Shown here: positions 48,901-58,827 of the stretch, in pieces | Position numbering within the stretch: the stretch's first letter is position 1 | How the letters are laid out: the number at the start of each line of letters is the position of its first letter | Source: Amoebophrya sp. A120 | Taxonomy: Eukaryota; Sar; Dinophyceae; Syndiniales; Amoebophryaceae | Direction of reading: 5' to 3' | Length of the DNA: 64,000 bases | NCBI GenBank assembly: GCA_905178155.1 | Contig: CAJINV010000014.1 | Span: forward strand, 1,315,242-1,379,241 | The notes under the pieces: generated by a model | Seen by the model: only the letters and a program-made list of their open reading frames with translations | What the model was told of the DNA's origin: nothing | The model's database searches: none | Position numbers and translations under genes: made by a program

Positions 48901-49562
48901 TGGGCATCCAGCTTACCGCCACCGTGTGGGAGGCTGTCTGCAGTATGCCGCGCAAGGCCAGAGACAGGCTATTCGTGGAGCTCGAGCAGGGGCAGCTGAC
49001 AGACGACGAGCAGGACGCGAAGTGCCTGATCGGCAGTCCATCGTGGTGCCGCGTGAAGAAGTGCCCAGAATTGCTCAGTCTCCATTTTTTAATTGGATTG
49101 GGCGACGTTTCCTTCCCCGTGTTGGATTTCGAGCGAGCGGACTACCCGCTTCTCCCGACGAGAAGGCTTCCCACCGCGTTGCGCAAAGCATACCGTAGTG
49201 CGTTGCAGCATTTCGTGGTAGATAAGTACAACCTGCCGCGCAACCCGGTGGAGCGGAGCGCTCCGTCCGATGTTCGTGTGGCCGCCGTCGGAAGAGAGTG
49301 CATCACGACTAACTTGTGTCTTACGTTTTCCAGGTCTATTGAAAAGGGCTGCACGGAATGGGCGACACTGCAGAAGGAGAAACAACAAGGAAGAAGTACT
49401 AGATCAACCTCTACCACGCCCAGCCCTGGTACAAGCGCGGCACAAGCAAGAAGACCACTGGCGGCGGGAAATCGACCTAGCTCTGACAACTCTCCTTGCT
49501 GGCGGAGTCGCAGTCCGCGTCGTATCGCCAGCCTTGATGATGTGGATATGGACGAGTTGTAA
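42922..49562 (+). CDS. RING plus TRAF-type zinc-finger protein, paralog 2, split by a 4.4-kb element
   Basis: Exons 42922-43866, 44077-44182, 48584-48621 and 48903-49562 give 582 residues, close to the 577 of paralog 1. The N-terminus is low complexity (residues 1-165). The RING-like cluster (CPICFEIIS...ECCGKLTCESC...CFHCRR) is followed by a TRAF-type finger (VNCKECSSELALKDLESHMH...CPYARWKCPHSVDGCGF). The first intron (43867-44076, GT-AG) is shared with paralog 1. The next two gaps are introners. Their TSD-precise removal yields AGANPIPPDALMMTLSHLGI, which aligns with GPGMSPIDPLDFLLALNHAG of paralog 1, the key proof of these joins. The tail is RS-like (WRSRSPRR). It is probably functional if the 4.4-kb element is spliced out; otherwise it is a broken gene. 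Confidence 0.75.
44214..47399 (+). CDS. Reverse-transcriptase-like protein inside introner 7
   Basis: The open frame is 1,061 codons. The only Met codons before the palm-like region lie in the introner arm (44214 and near 44265), so the true start is uncertain and a fusion or 5' truncation is possible. Palm motif A is LDASNYYNNIS (Asp142) and motif C is LQFVDDGSLSL (Asp332-Asp333); all three catalytic Asp are kept. RHRELIQGAVETMLAGVIL may be motif B. The stretch from B to C is about 110 residues, far longer than usual. A primer-grip and thumb-like part (TKCEF...FNPFGIEFEKKKETRTLGI, then helices to about 620) follows, then a 250-residue Glu/Pro/Ser/Arg-rich tail. No endonuclease, RNase H or integrase domain was recognised. 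The frame is intact over 3.2 kb, which argues for recent activity. Confidence 0.6.
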   Translation: MQALHYQGKSALQILFLMLSITNFISHGAELSDGLGNAEHSGNEKEAREEQGGANVASAGRQPRTERLLPPETPAGPPPHAAAPKTPAGPPLFTPPPRNDHSRGKGQHAAGTADEQPHASNTEAEAAASEVVEWIKLLIGLDASNYYNNISLPSAVRAYRRGRLHPVYIKLILMTTWRKEVYLRNGKVYGLVTRHRELIQGAVETMLAGVILYMSGVEKVAKYLESCFGEDGRVLVKKIEGETHKLRREIKREYGAPDLDTTFADYKPEEIDEVWFDPVTAGGTTTGYRRTVTTQKRGRNPGQTVTNFIDGKLRKEPGADNPKQSSALQFVDDGSLSLRFRSADLEHVLTLLANVKESYEAVYRSEGQFLAPTKCEFVTNANPEQARRIREKFNPFGIEFEKKKETRTLGITISLRSIEDQRRAIRAQVRKAIGAAQHRVAVAQSMQKTMSGEELRLAIQTFYMAALIYRLPVMHVICTKEDWSELLADMSICIATSLGFKWEDLPKLAELTDTTDDTFYRVIFSENLLGLLDPYTLGIKGLRGSAQSGYLTDPNKMLKWATYPVSVHGEGFAGMSDADIDDLEDRQDADAALIAAATDGAATRLPPSSDLRAEGFIPDRSDQGSERSQRVDSRASVYLWSTGDGEGLVCTARMKNSATEIRIPLQCRTKSTHLKTEVRKKEQRFLAYANNVIWAMPILAANLAGPTPRDTLIIHLQSYSALLQATRGPMRQKQGIHLDLVEKIEDLQGLGHRVVKGGSSEARTLDATRQISEIDLQHINLAGHDKAAEWLRFDFGDEALPGIPPVVEWPPMSMRERAEYLAKALEGVVVRTRAEEAHPREEEVAGGAQATQGQESEEVGAPPTPRQLFSTPQNVSSRQEATASQNGEQSPSERRRRSAEAGAQQPHGDGEKKSNSSPEADKASAEEPAGGKPEGDKDGRKPDEPKQETGGEEQPQRPEGKNTTTGNERAEPIRSQPESAEVDDEEGARVRNGKRRESSPIWRPPAKKRKPAHLSQFFSAADLLGPLGAEVAGNIFGSSASSSRPAQTQQRNPPPTKPPPG
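44294..48506 (+). mobile_element. Putative retroelement nested in introner 7
   Basis: The 4.2-kb unit is bounded by possible 5-bp TSDs (TCTCA) and followed by an ATG trinucleotide run at 48512-48523. It encodes the reverse-transcriptase-like frame, then about 1.1 kb of non-coding sequence. The latter holds A-rich and T-rich runs at 47590-47670 and 47815-47850, and two CCTGGCGAAAGCC copies at about 48287 and 48340. Only one gene is seen and no long terminal repeats, so a non-LTR type, perhaps 5'-truncated, is inferred. Confidence 0.55.
48617..48902 (+). mobile_element. Introner 8 (family B) in RING-TRAF paralog 2
   Basis: The element covers 48622-48897 (276 nt) between ATCTG copies at 48617-48621 and 48898-48902. 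It starts TATCAAATGCAAAAATGTCT and ends CCATA, with the TIR core TGTCTGGGTCTGGAAGAATGC inverted at 48862-48882. Excision joins TCG CAT CTG to GGC ATC CAG, giving SHLGIQLT, aligned with NHAGVRLT in paralog 1. Confidence 0.9.
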
Positions 49563-49654
49563 AGTATTGATGAAGTAGATCGAGATAAGATATATGATTC
49601 TGTGGATCAAAATTCATTCGCATCGCGTTTTCCTCTTATGTCCCGAAGTCCCTT

Positions 49655-49925
49655 GTGCTTGTGTGGAAACGATGAAACTGATATTGATCTTGTTCCTGAA
49701 GTTGGAGATCCCTATCTTTGACGGTCAACACACATGACCTCGGTATTTTTTTTCTGATTGCGACTGCCAACGCCGAGAAAGATTGAAGGTCCTTTTCGAG
49801 TCGGTCGTGTTGTTGAAAATAAAATCATTAAGGATCCTGTAAGCGCCGGAAAATTCTCATGGGTCGGTCAAATACTTTCTGACCCAATGGAGTGTGGATC
49901 AAAATCAGCGGAGATGAATGTTGAA
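49655..49925 (+). repeat. Repeated intergenic block, copy A
   Basis: It shares ordered segments with copies B and C: AGTTGGAGATCCCTA, GACGGTCAACACACAT.ACCTC, TTTTTTCTGA...GACTGCCA, TCGGTCGTGTTG..GAAAATAAAATCA and CTCATGGGTC. It lies between the stop of RING-TRAF paralog 2 and the next gene. Confidence 0.8.
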
Positions 49926-49979
49926 AAAGCAAAAGCCTATCCTCCATGTGAAGCTGCACCGCGGCGGCCAGCACACTGT

Positions 49980-52900
49980 ATGATGCAAACAGTCATATTT
50001 TCCCGGCTTTCCCGTGCAGTCTGCAACTACAAACTTTTTTGCAAGCGATGTTGCCTGGCGTCGTGGTTCGTCGAACTCGCAGTTTACTTTCTGCTGTTTG
50101 CGACGACCACAAGTCTATCTCTATTCTCGAGTGACGGCGCGAAAAGGGAAATCTCGACAGCGTCCGCCCTGCGGATACGCGGCGTTGCCGTGAAGGAAGA
50201 TGAGGCTGAACCGAGCCGACTCTGTCGATCGAGCGCTCAGCCTGCTCGTCGTGCTTGCGTTCGCTTCGTCACAAAGCGACCAGCTCCGCCGCGATGGCAC
50301 CTCACGGCCATGCGCACCAGTCCAGCCGCTAGTGGTAGTAGTACCTCGACGTCGAGGGCCGCGAGCGCAAGTGGTAAAAGCAAGCTCCTCTACGGCGACA
50401 GACTCCCGGTGGCCTACGAGGAGTCGGAGCGGAGGTACGGGCACGACAGCAGCGTCGGGCCTGCACTGCATGCACCGGCGGTGATTACAACAAGCATGAC
50501 CGGAGGCTGCACGAGCACGAGTGCTGGTGCTTTTGCGGAGGCTAGCGATGAAAGGGACGACCATCGCCCAGGAACAAGCACTCCTGCTGCGCCACTAGAC
50601 GCCACTGCGGATGGTGGTCCTGGTCCGATCCCTATCAAATGTAGAAATATCTGGGTCTGGAAGATTCCGAGATTTGTCATGCAGTTTTTCCAAGCTCCAC
50701 TAAGTCTGGAATGCAGGACCTAGCATCACAGGATCTGCAGCCCCTTTGTGATGCCTGTTCTGCATGAGAAATGCCCCCTCAGCATGGCCAGAAGTGAGCA
50801 CCTTTTGCAAGTCACGCAACACAGATTTTTGTATGATGCGCAACATGCATCACAAGTTGCATTCTTCCAGACCCAGACACTTTTACATTTGATAATTCCG
50901 GCAGAAGTTTTTCGCCGCTACTTGTGGACGGACATGCTTTATCCACGAAAAAACACCCATCCCCATCCAATTTGTCATGCGAAACATGCATAAAATCCAC
51001 TATTTGTCATGCAAAAAATGGATGGGGGTGGGTGTTTTTTCCTGGATATGCTTTTGGAAAAGGGAAAACTCTTGCCGGCTACGCGGTCCTCTGCTCAGCG
51101 GCCTAGGAAGGAACTTCCACCTGCAGGAAAGGACGAAATGCAAGAGGACAGCACTGCCGCCGTAAAAATCCCGCTGAAGTTTCACTACAATGACGGGCGT
51201 GAGTCACAGGAGGGAGGGTTCTTAGCGTCGGTGTCTACTTTGAGGACCGAGCGGCAGGAGGAGCTGCATGAGGGTGGAAAGGAACATCACTGCGTGCCAG
51301 CTGGTCACACACAAGAACCAAGCTCGACCAGCGCAAGCACTACAGCTGTGAGGCCGCGTTCAAAGAATCTCCACGACGCAAGAGCTGCAAGAACAACTGT
51401 GGTCGCTGCAACAGCAAAGCCTATTAAGCCGATCTACACGGAGACTGTGGTGATGCAACAGAAACTGCCAAAACTCCCCGAACCGCTGGACCAATTGGAC
51501 GACGAGAAACCGTTTTCCTTTGCCAACCTACAGAAGCGGAATTCCAGCACATCGCTGCTCCCACCCATAATTCCGCCACGGTCCACAACTCTTGGCGCAG
51601 ATGACCTCACTGTCGGCATCACGCAGTCGGATTTTCAAGGTTCAGCACTTCCGAACTTTCGCAACGGCTGCAACTTCGATGGAACTACTCTTCACAAGGT
51701 CTACGTTTACAACAATCTCACGGCCAACCTGAACGACTGCGAATTTGTCCCGTTTCAAAGCGTGTTTTTGGCCAAAGACTTCGACAGGTTGGCCGATGAT
51801 GAAAAGTGCGAAGAGCTGTGTAATCGTGGTAAAAATGTTGATGCGAAAGGCACTGGTGCTTTGAATTTGAACCTCAAGCAGGAGGATCCGAGATTCGTGG
51901 GGGACGAGCGAGACAGCCAAACCGTAGGACCGAGAACCTCATCGGGAGAAGATCGACTGTCGAAAAGCCAGGGCTGTGCTGGGGCGTTGTTGCAAAGCGC
52001 AGGTATTAATAAAACGGACGTCGAAATGAGTTCTCTCTTTTTCCCCGAACACGAGGCAACACCTTACTCTTTTTTCAATGCAACGACGCTCTTCGCCGCT
52101 ACAGCCGGCGAAGATGAAGAACTACCGCCAGATTTTTGCACCACTTGGACAGTGCCGACATCTGTTCAATCGCTTCCGGCGTCGCCAACAACAGGAGCTG
52201 CAGGTGCAACACGACACCGCGCAGCACACCACCTCCAGACGCTGTCCCCCTGGACCGCGGCCTCCTGTCTGGCTGGCGTTCTATTGTTATCCTCAGCGTC
52301 CCCGCCAATCATCCATCGCAATCTGGAGACATCGCATGTCATTAGCCTTGCAGCTGGAGGTGGGAGCTCCTCGTCTTCGCCCACGAGAACTCCGCTGAAA
52401 ACAAATGCGAGACTAGGCAGTGCTGATGCCAGTGCTGGAGCAACGGGAACCAGAGCCACCTGCTCGTCTTGTAGTGGTCCACCGGGGCACGACGGCTTAT
52501 TTTGCAGAAGATCTACGATGGTAAAGAATCACGTTTTTTGTTGCTCCAAGGGGGAAAAATCATCCTCGACGTCGTCTCGTAGATGCCGGAGCAGCCCAGG
52601 ATTGCTTGAAAGAAGAAAAGCGGAAACACGCGAGGAGGAAGGTGTTAGTTGTACACAAACTCAAACTCCCACCGCAGCTCTACTTCCGCTTGCTTCCGGC
52701 ACAACAGCACCGTGCGACGACGAGGAAGACATAGTGGTCGATGAAAACAGTCCACCACCCGAGGACGGTGTTGAACATCAAGATGAGTCCTCCTCCTGGC
52801 CAGTGAGCGCCGCCATCGGGGATTTTTTCTCCGACTTCGCCACCTCCATAGCGGATACGCTGTTTGGGAACCACGAGCGACGGCTGGAGGAGGCGAAAAG

Positions 52901-55376
52901 GGAGGGAGAGTTCGTGAAAGGTGGACATTTGGATTCGTCTGAGATCGCGCTCTTCCTCCACACTATAGCGTCCTCTGCCGCGTATCAGAAACGCATTTCG
53001 AAATTTTCCTCAAAAGTTGACGGCTGTTATAGTAGTGGAAGAACAGTAGAAGCGTCGAACAAGTCGAATAAAGCTAAGGCGGTCCAACAAGAAGACGCGG
53101 ATCGACGCTATGACGAACAATTACAGGAGGAGCTGTACGCGTTCACAGAGTACCTCGCGAAGAAGCCAATCTTTGGGACAAGACAGGTAAATCCTGATGC
53201 GCGAAAGGACTCCTGGGCTCGTCGTGACACGGTAAAAGACAAGCGGACCATGACGAACAAGCCCGGGGCTGCTGGTCGTACTTCTGCTGGGTTGTTTGTC
53301 GAAAAAAATGCCGGGACGAAAAGTAGATCAAGCAGCGACGACGATGAGGACAAAATCGCCGATGAGGCGTCCATCCTCTACCGTGCTATGTACAAACTGG
53401 AGAGGCGGTTGTGGGTCACCAATGTCGGGCGCGCGATGAAGGAAATTGCGAAATATAGGCGGAATAGCAAATGGATTCTTGGCAGAGATGAAGGGGTAGA
53501 TCTTCATCTTCACGAGGATCTTCATGAAAGTCAGGGCACATCTCCTCATATCATCGATCGGGATCGCCCCAGCAACCCGACTGTGCTCGACGACTACGAA
53601 TTTGCGCTGCAGCAAATCGGCACTAGGGAGTTCCGGGAAGGCAACGCGTTGACCCAGTACGTTTACAAACAGGAACCGGGGAGATGGCAGGCGGGTATGT
53701 ATCTTCGAAGCCGATATATCCCGCTTTTCTATTAATTTCTTTGGCAAGACAGAGACAAACAGCAAAATTGTGATAAAGCATGCCGTTGCCGTCAACTACA
53801 GAATTTCGGAACACTTTTCTGTACTTGTTGTGATTCGGAATACTTTTCTTCTGTACTTACGATTTATATGTGTCTCTACCATACTACAAATCAAAATCAG
53901 GTTACCTGCGCTGCAAATACGTTTCGCACTCGCTCCGACGGTCTTCGGGAACAAGCGGCGGATCGTTGAGCGGTGCCCGCCGGGCGTGGATGTTTTACTT
54001 CCCGGAAAGCATCGCGGAGTTTCTAAAGGACGAGCTCGAGGGGAAAATCACGTTCGCATCGTCGAAGGAAGAAGTAGACTTTTCACAACAAGAACCGGAG
54101 CGGGTTGGAGTTGGAGTTGGAAAGCAAAGCCAGAGCAGCTCGGTTGGAGTTGCTCCACCTCCCGCGCCGGAACAACAACAAGGCAGAACTTTTTCCGCAC
54201 ACCAACAAGCAGCGTCTGTTCCTCGGAATTACCTGAAAAAAGCCGTCGAGGATGCCGAAGATCGCAATCAAGACGAGGAGGAAGAGGAGGAACTTCAACT
54301 GCGACAAACCTCCTCAACTTCCTGGGGCGACTATGAAGGCCTCAAGAGATTGGACACCCTCAAAGTGAAAATAATTTGTAATGCAAAAAAACGACTCCAG
54401 TTGAAGCACCATTTCTAGTCGGGGCATGACAAATTTTCCGGGCACTCAAAACGTGTCTGTCATGCTAGTTAGGCAAACGGGTGCCCTTCTCTCGTGCTAA
54501 TCAGCAGCCCAATTCTGTTGAACCCGTAGAAGCACAATAGTCGGCCTCCATTGCGTTCTCTGCAATACAGTCTTTTTGGTGTCGCATTTCATGCATCACA
54601 AATTATTTCCACTTTGAGAATTTCCATTCTGAGGCTTTCATAGCGACGAGTCCACGGCGACTGGGGGAACCGGTGTGTCGTCCAGCAGTGCCAGCCCCGG
54701 GACATCAACGGCGACGGACGAGTCAGCTGTGCAACTTATTATACCTGTCTCAGGCAGCACCCCCGCCGGAGGAACTCCACCCCACGATAGAACTAGTAGA
54801 GGAGATCCAGATCTTCATTCCGCAATTTCTCGAGAACCACGAGTAGTACCTCCTGCTTCTGGGACGCCCCCGCGGCCACCGCGACACGTCAAAATAAATC
54901 ACATTCGAGTCAACACGAATGCCCTTGTGGCGGACCACTCGCCGGATCATGCTGGGGAGGACGAACATTTTTACCTCAATCCGTTTGTTACCGCTCCCCC
55001 GTCGTCGCCTGCAGCTGGTTCTTCCGCCGCGCAAGGTAAGATTTTCTACGGAAGTAGATCCAGTGGAAGTAACAACCGGGGCGGGGCAGAATCAGCGGAA
55101 GCCGAAGCTGACCACGCATCTTCAAGTGAGGAATTCTATCTCCACGCCACGTCCGGAACATCAACAGCTGGGGTATCCTCTTCAGTGCACCCGCAGCTTC
55201 CCGTCTGTACTAGCTCCGCCGCGCAGGACGAGGACAGGAGGCGCAACCTGCTCCAGTTTTCCAGGGTCCCGAGCATGCGAGAAAACGTGTTTTCCGTTGC
55301 GAATCTTGATGGCTACTTACGCGACGGTGTAGTGGGGTCACACGCCGCGGTGTATTGCAACGAGCCGCTGCCCTGA
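49980..55376 (+). CDS. Large membrane-anchored protein of unknown function, five exons
   Basis: Exons 49980-50632, 50900-50939, 51054-53694, 53901-54331 and 54648-55376 join in one frame, giving about 1,497 residues. The third intron (53695-53900) is GTATGT...CAG; the other three gaps are introners. ATG 49980 puts a hydrophobic segment (SWFVELAVYFLLFATTTSLSL) at about residues 28-48, so a signal anchor is likely; ATG 49914 is an alternative that falls inside the repeated block. The rest is low complexity with islands: HKVYVYNNLTANLNDCEFVP, CSSCSGPPGHDGLFC, AIGDFFSDFATSIADTLFG (amphipathic), and a more conserved-looking part around the last GT-AG intron (YEFALQQIGTREFREG...GYLRCKYVSHSLRR...RAWMFYFPESIAEFLKDE). 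No family was recognised. Confidence 0.7.
50628..50899 (+). mobile_element. Introner 9 (family B) in the membrane-anchored gene
   Basis: The element covers 50633-50894 (262 nt), starting TATCAAATGTAGAAATATCT and ending with the inverse AGACACTTTTACATTTGATA. It has imperfect TSDs ATCCC and ATTCC. Excision joins GGT CCG ATC CC to G GCA GAA (GPIPAEVFRRYLW) in frame. Confidence 0.8.
50935..51053 (+). mobile_element. Introner 10 (family E, short) in the membrane-anchored gene
   Basis: The element covers 50940-51048 (109 nt) between TGCTT copies at 50935-50939 and 51049-51053. TIRs of about 28 bp make up half the element: TATCCACGAAAAAACACCCA on the left, the inverse TGGGTGTTTTTTCCTGGATA on the right. 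Excision gives LWTDMLLEKGKLLPATR in frame. No GT-AG pair exists at its borders. Confidence 0.85.
54327..54647 (+). mobile_element. Introner 11 (family F) in the membrane-anchored gene
   Basis: The element covers 54332-54642 (311 nt) between GCGAC copies at 54327-54331 and 54643-54647. It starts TATGAAGGCCTCAAG and ends GAGGCTTTCATA. The inner TIR CTCAAAGTGAAAATAATTTG is inverted at about 54598-54617. Excision joins TGG GGC GAC to GAG TCC ACG (SWGDESTATGG), bridging two different frames. Confidence 0.85.
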
Positions 55377-55584
55377 GTACTTAATAAAGGTGACTGAAGT
55401 ACAAATGAATGACGACAATAACAAATAAACCGTTATATATCTATAAATTTTTTATTTTTTGCGAAATTGGAATAGGAAAACGAAAATGTCAATGTCTCTT
55501 TCTTAATTTTTTTTGCTCCTCCGCAGTTATCCTTATGGTCATGAGAATACTTGGTCGTCCTCGTCTTGCACGTCTTCGGTTGAC

Positions 55585-56150
55585 GAGGTTATCAAAAAAG
55601 AGAAATTCCAGTAGATAAAACAAGCTTCGACAGCTGCTACACTTGAAATTTGCATCGATGCAGTTGTAATTGTTTGAGCGTACGGCTTGACTTCTGCGAT
55701 TCTGGTTGCAAAGAAATTCAGAAAAGAAAAACGGCGTACCGTGATATGCCTTTTGGGAAACGTACCTCTTCAATACAAGAACACTGACAAGATCAAGTAG
55801 AAGCACCTTTGGGACTGCAATCAATGGCACAAGAGCGAGCCCAGTATGTATGCCTGTTCGCGTATAGACACTGTCTATAGACAGATGTGGACGAGATCTA
55901 CTTTGTGAGGAAAGGATGAAACGGAAGTTGGAGATCCCTACCGTAGTTGACGGTCAACACACATAACCTCCTCGGCCTTTTTTTCTGACTGCCAGCAGTG
56001 CCGAGATAGAAATTATATCCCGGTCCTTTCAGGAGAGTCGGTCGTGTTGAAAATAAAATCAATGAGCCTGGATCCTCATCCTGTAAGCACCGAAAAAGTC
56101 TCATGGGTCAAATATGAATATATGGAGTGCAGATCGAAATCAGCGGTCTC
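55585..56150 (+). repeat. Repeated intergenic block, copy B
   Basis: It lies just after the stop of the membrane-anchored gene. It shares its 5' half with copy C only (TTCGACAGCTGCTACACTTG, GCATCGATGCAGTTGTAATT, GAGCGTACGGCTTGACTTCT) and its 3' half with copies A and C (GTCAACACACATAACCTC, CCGAGATAGAAATTATATCC). Confidence 0.85.
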
Positions 56151-56600
56151 TACAATTCGGGTTTCTGAAAATCCACTAAAAGAAACTTTGATCAAAAATC
56201 ATAGCAGATCTGTGTCGGGGAAGCAAATTCCCACTTGCGCTTGGGATGAGCACGACTGCGAAGGCCTTGCGGATTCAAAAGAACTGCGTCTGATAGTCGT
56301 GGAAATATTCATGAATGACAATCCAGCCAGCACAGCCCTTTTTTCCGACCCACCTAGTCCTAGGGTCATGATGTTGAACAAGAATAAACTAAACAACATG
56401 TGCTGGCGTTGGTCGTCAACATCGCTTTCTTTACTAGTAGTTTAGTTTTAGAATAAACTACCCTCTCTCGTCTCTTTTTATACTATTGTTGCGGTTGTGT
56501 GTACAACGCGCAAGAAAAAGATTTCATTTTTGTGCGGCGAAAGTCTAATCATTTTTGCTTTTCTTTGTCGCTGGCGCGACACACTGTATAATATAAAAGC

Positions 56601-58436
56601 ATGCGCTATTCATCGAGGAGATTCATCTCGACTTTTGTTTTCGTCGTGCTACGTAGCCGCCTCGCGGCCTTCTTCACAGCAGAAGGGGCAGCTTCTGCTG
56701 CTGCTGCTGCTACTACGCCACCCCCAGTCGCCCCATGTAGCGATCCCTCTTGTTTATCGTCCTGGCCTTTCGCCGAAGAGAAGAAGCGCGTTGTGGAGGA
56801 GTGGCATAGGAGCCATGTCTTTGACAGCGTCGAGCATGCTAAGGACTTGAAAGAGTTGGACGCTGGCCATCCTCTGTGCGGTGTGTACTACTTCAATGTC
56901 CACGGCGTATATGATCTGAAAAACAAGTTTAAGATGCAAACGCATGCCCCCCGCCGACAAAATAGATGCAATGTTTCGCGGCTTTTTTGTCCTTTTCGTT
57001 TTCGACGAGGTCGGGGAAGAAGTTATCCCCGAAATGACCCCTTGCTGCCACCAGAACCCGCCGATGAAGAAGATTACCAACATCTACACGAGGCTACGAG
57101 GAAAAATTTTGAGTTCGACGTGCCAGAGAATACGGATCTCATTTTCGCCAGTTTTCCGGGGCATGTGTTCTCAATTTGTGATGACCATGTTCCGAGTTCT
57201 GCGGAGTATAGCCATGTGGGTTATCTGAAAGAGAGTATGGTCGCTCTGCAGAGCTTGGAAAAGGTCGCCGCGACTTCCGGGGCGATGAAGAAAGAAGGAA
57301 ACGGAGAAGCATCACCTGACGGCACAGCTCGATCTACCAGCAGCGCTGCTATGACCACCGAGAGGATTACCAAGGCGCTGAATGATGGCTACAATGCGGC
57401 TGGCCGCGGAAAAGGAAGCGCCCTGCTTTTTCGAAATACGCAGTTTGTGTTTGCCGCGGAATTTCTCGAGCGCAGGAACTTTCTCAATCTAAAGAAGTAT
57501 CTGGAAAGAAGTACGGGGCTGTCGGCAGATGGAGATGAGCAATCGAAATCCTGGGCCTGGCATGTGGCCTCCAGAAGGCAGGGCCATCAGCTGATGCAGA
57601 TCCGAGCAGACGAGCCAAGTCGCTGCGTGTACACATGGAAACGGCTGCGAACGTCGGGTCGAGTAGTTCCTGTAAAATTGAAGTGCGGTGGGGGACGAGA
57701 TGCTGTGCTTCCGGGACATGGCGCTTCCTCGAAGGATGTTGCCTTACAGCGCTTCACCCTTTTCGATGCGCTCCAATGGGTATCCAACGCCCCTGAATCG
57801 CGCCACTGTAAGAGGCGGATGCTCATAAGTCCGCAGTGTCGAAACTGCATTGCAACCGAGGTTTCTCATGTTGCCCGTTTGCACCGACAGCAGCACGGCC
57901 AGAATCAAGTGGGGGAGGCGATGGCCTTACTTAGGCAGCGTTCCTTTGATAATTTTTTCGACAGGAGCAGAAGAACAAGCGACGAGGACACCGCTACAAG
58001 TATGAGCATGTCTAGTAGAGAAATGGACACTGTGGGTTCTGGTTCTGCTGCTCGTGAAGGGGATTTTGGGCAGAACAAAAGAAGGGCAGCGACTAGGCAA
58101 TTAGCAACCGGGCTGGTAGAGCTGTTTGCCACGCTGGGTCATCGTGTTAGAGGCACCATGAATTGCATGGAAGCGTCAAAAGCCTTCCATCTGTTCCGCG
58201 CGGATGTGAGAAGCGAACAGATCCGGAGACACATGACTTTTGAGGCGCTAGCTGTGAAGCGCGAGGCGATTGATGCGATCCTTTCCGCGGCCGATACCGT
58301 TTATATTTTTTGCCAGCAGGAAATGGAAAACGAAGATAGCTCGAAACTGGTGGAGATCCGAGCCGCCTTGCAATCAGCATTCGAAAAGGACTGGGAGCTG
58401 CTGCAAAGCATTCCACCCTTTGAAGATACAAGATAG
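56601..58436 (+). CDS. Intronless secreted-type protein of unknown function
   Basis: Single exon, 611 residues. A basic then hydrophobic N-terminus (MRYSSRRFISTFVFVVLRSR) followed by an Ala-rich stretch suggests a signal peptide. Downstream: a Cys-containing segment (PCSDPSCLSSWPF), a globular part with ENTDLIFASFPGHVFSICDD at about residues 175-195, a Cys-pair region KRRMLISPQCRNCIATE (about 412-428) and a helical C-terminus (about 505-600). Between about 56940 and 57110 a second frame looks at least as protein-like (see findings). No family was recognised. It lies between repeated blocks B and C, so it may have arrived with the duplication of the intergenic block. Confidence 0.7.
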   Translation: MRYSSRRFISTFVFVVLRSRLAAFFTAEGAASAAAAATTPPPVAPCSDPSCLSSWPFAEEKKRVVEEWHRSHVFDSVEHAKDLKELDAGHPLCGVYYFNVHGVYDLKNKFKMQTHAPRRQNRCNVSRLFCPFRFRRGRGRSYPRNDPLLPPEPADEEDYQHLHEATRKNFEFDVPENTDLIFASFPGHVFSICDDHVPSSAEYSHVGYLKESMVALQSLEKVAATSGAMKKEGNGEASPDGTARSTSSAAMTTERITKALNDGYNAAGRGKGSALLFRNTQFVFAAEFLERRNFLNLKKYLERSTGLSADGDEQSKSWAWHVASRRQGHQLMQIRADEPSRCVYTWKRLRTSGRVVPVKLKCGGGRDAVLPGHGASSKDVALQRFTLFDALQWVSNAPESRHCKRRMLISPQCRNCIATEVSHVARLHRQQHGQNQVGEAMALLRQRSFDNFFDRSRRTSDEDTATSMSMSSREMDTVGSGSAAREGDFGQNKRRAATRQLATGLVELFATLGHRVRGTMNCMEASKAFHLFRADVRSEQIRRHMTFEALAVKREAIDAILSAADTVYIFCQQEMENEDSSKLVEIRAALQSAFEKDWELLQSIPPFEDTR

Positions 58437-58827
58437 TACAGGTGAAGAGTAAAAGAGCGGCTGCAGTGTGTAGTAGTGTGCCTGATTTCGAAGCGATGAG
58501 AATTTTGGTAGGTCTAGGTGGTCGAATTTCGACCGTCGAAAAAAAGAAGCAGATGAAATCCCCCCGTAAGGACCCCTTCGCATGCCCCCCTCAGTTCAGA
58601 AAGATAAATGACTCTTGCGTGCTGTAAGATTTCATAATACAATTTTTGCGTGCAAGATTTTTTTGGATTCCGCACGGTTTTGAAGATCGTGACCATCGTG
58701 CACGAGTTGTGCAGTTGTTGGACAAACGACCTCCAGTTGCTATCGCAGTTGAAGCACAGAAGACATCGAAAAAAAGCTTGGTCTTGTTGCGATCAACATC
58801 GCGTTGGCCGCGTTTGCTAGTATGTTT

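Noticed and set aside
49758-49979. Longer N-terminus for the membrane-anchored protein
   Set aside because: This part lies in repeated block A, whose copies B and C are not coding, so a start at 49980 is preferred.
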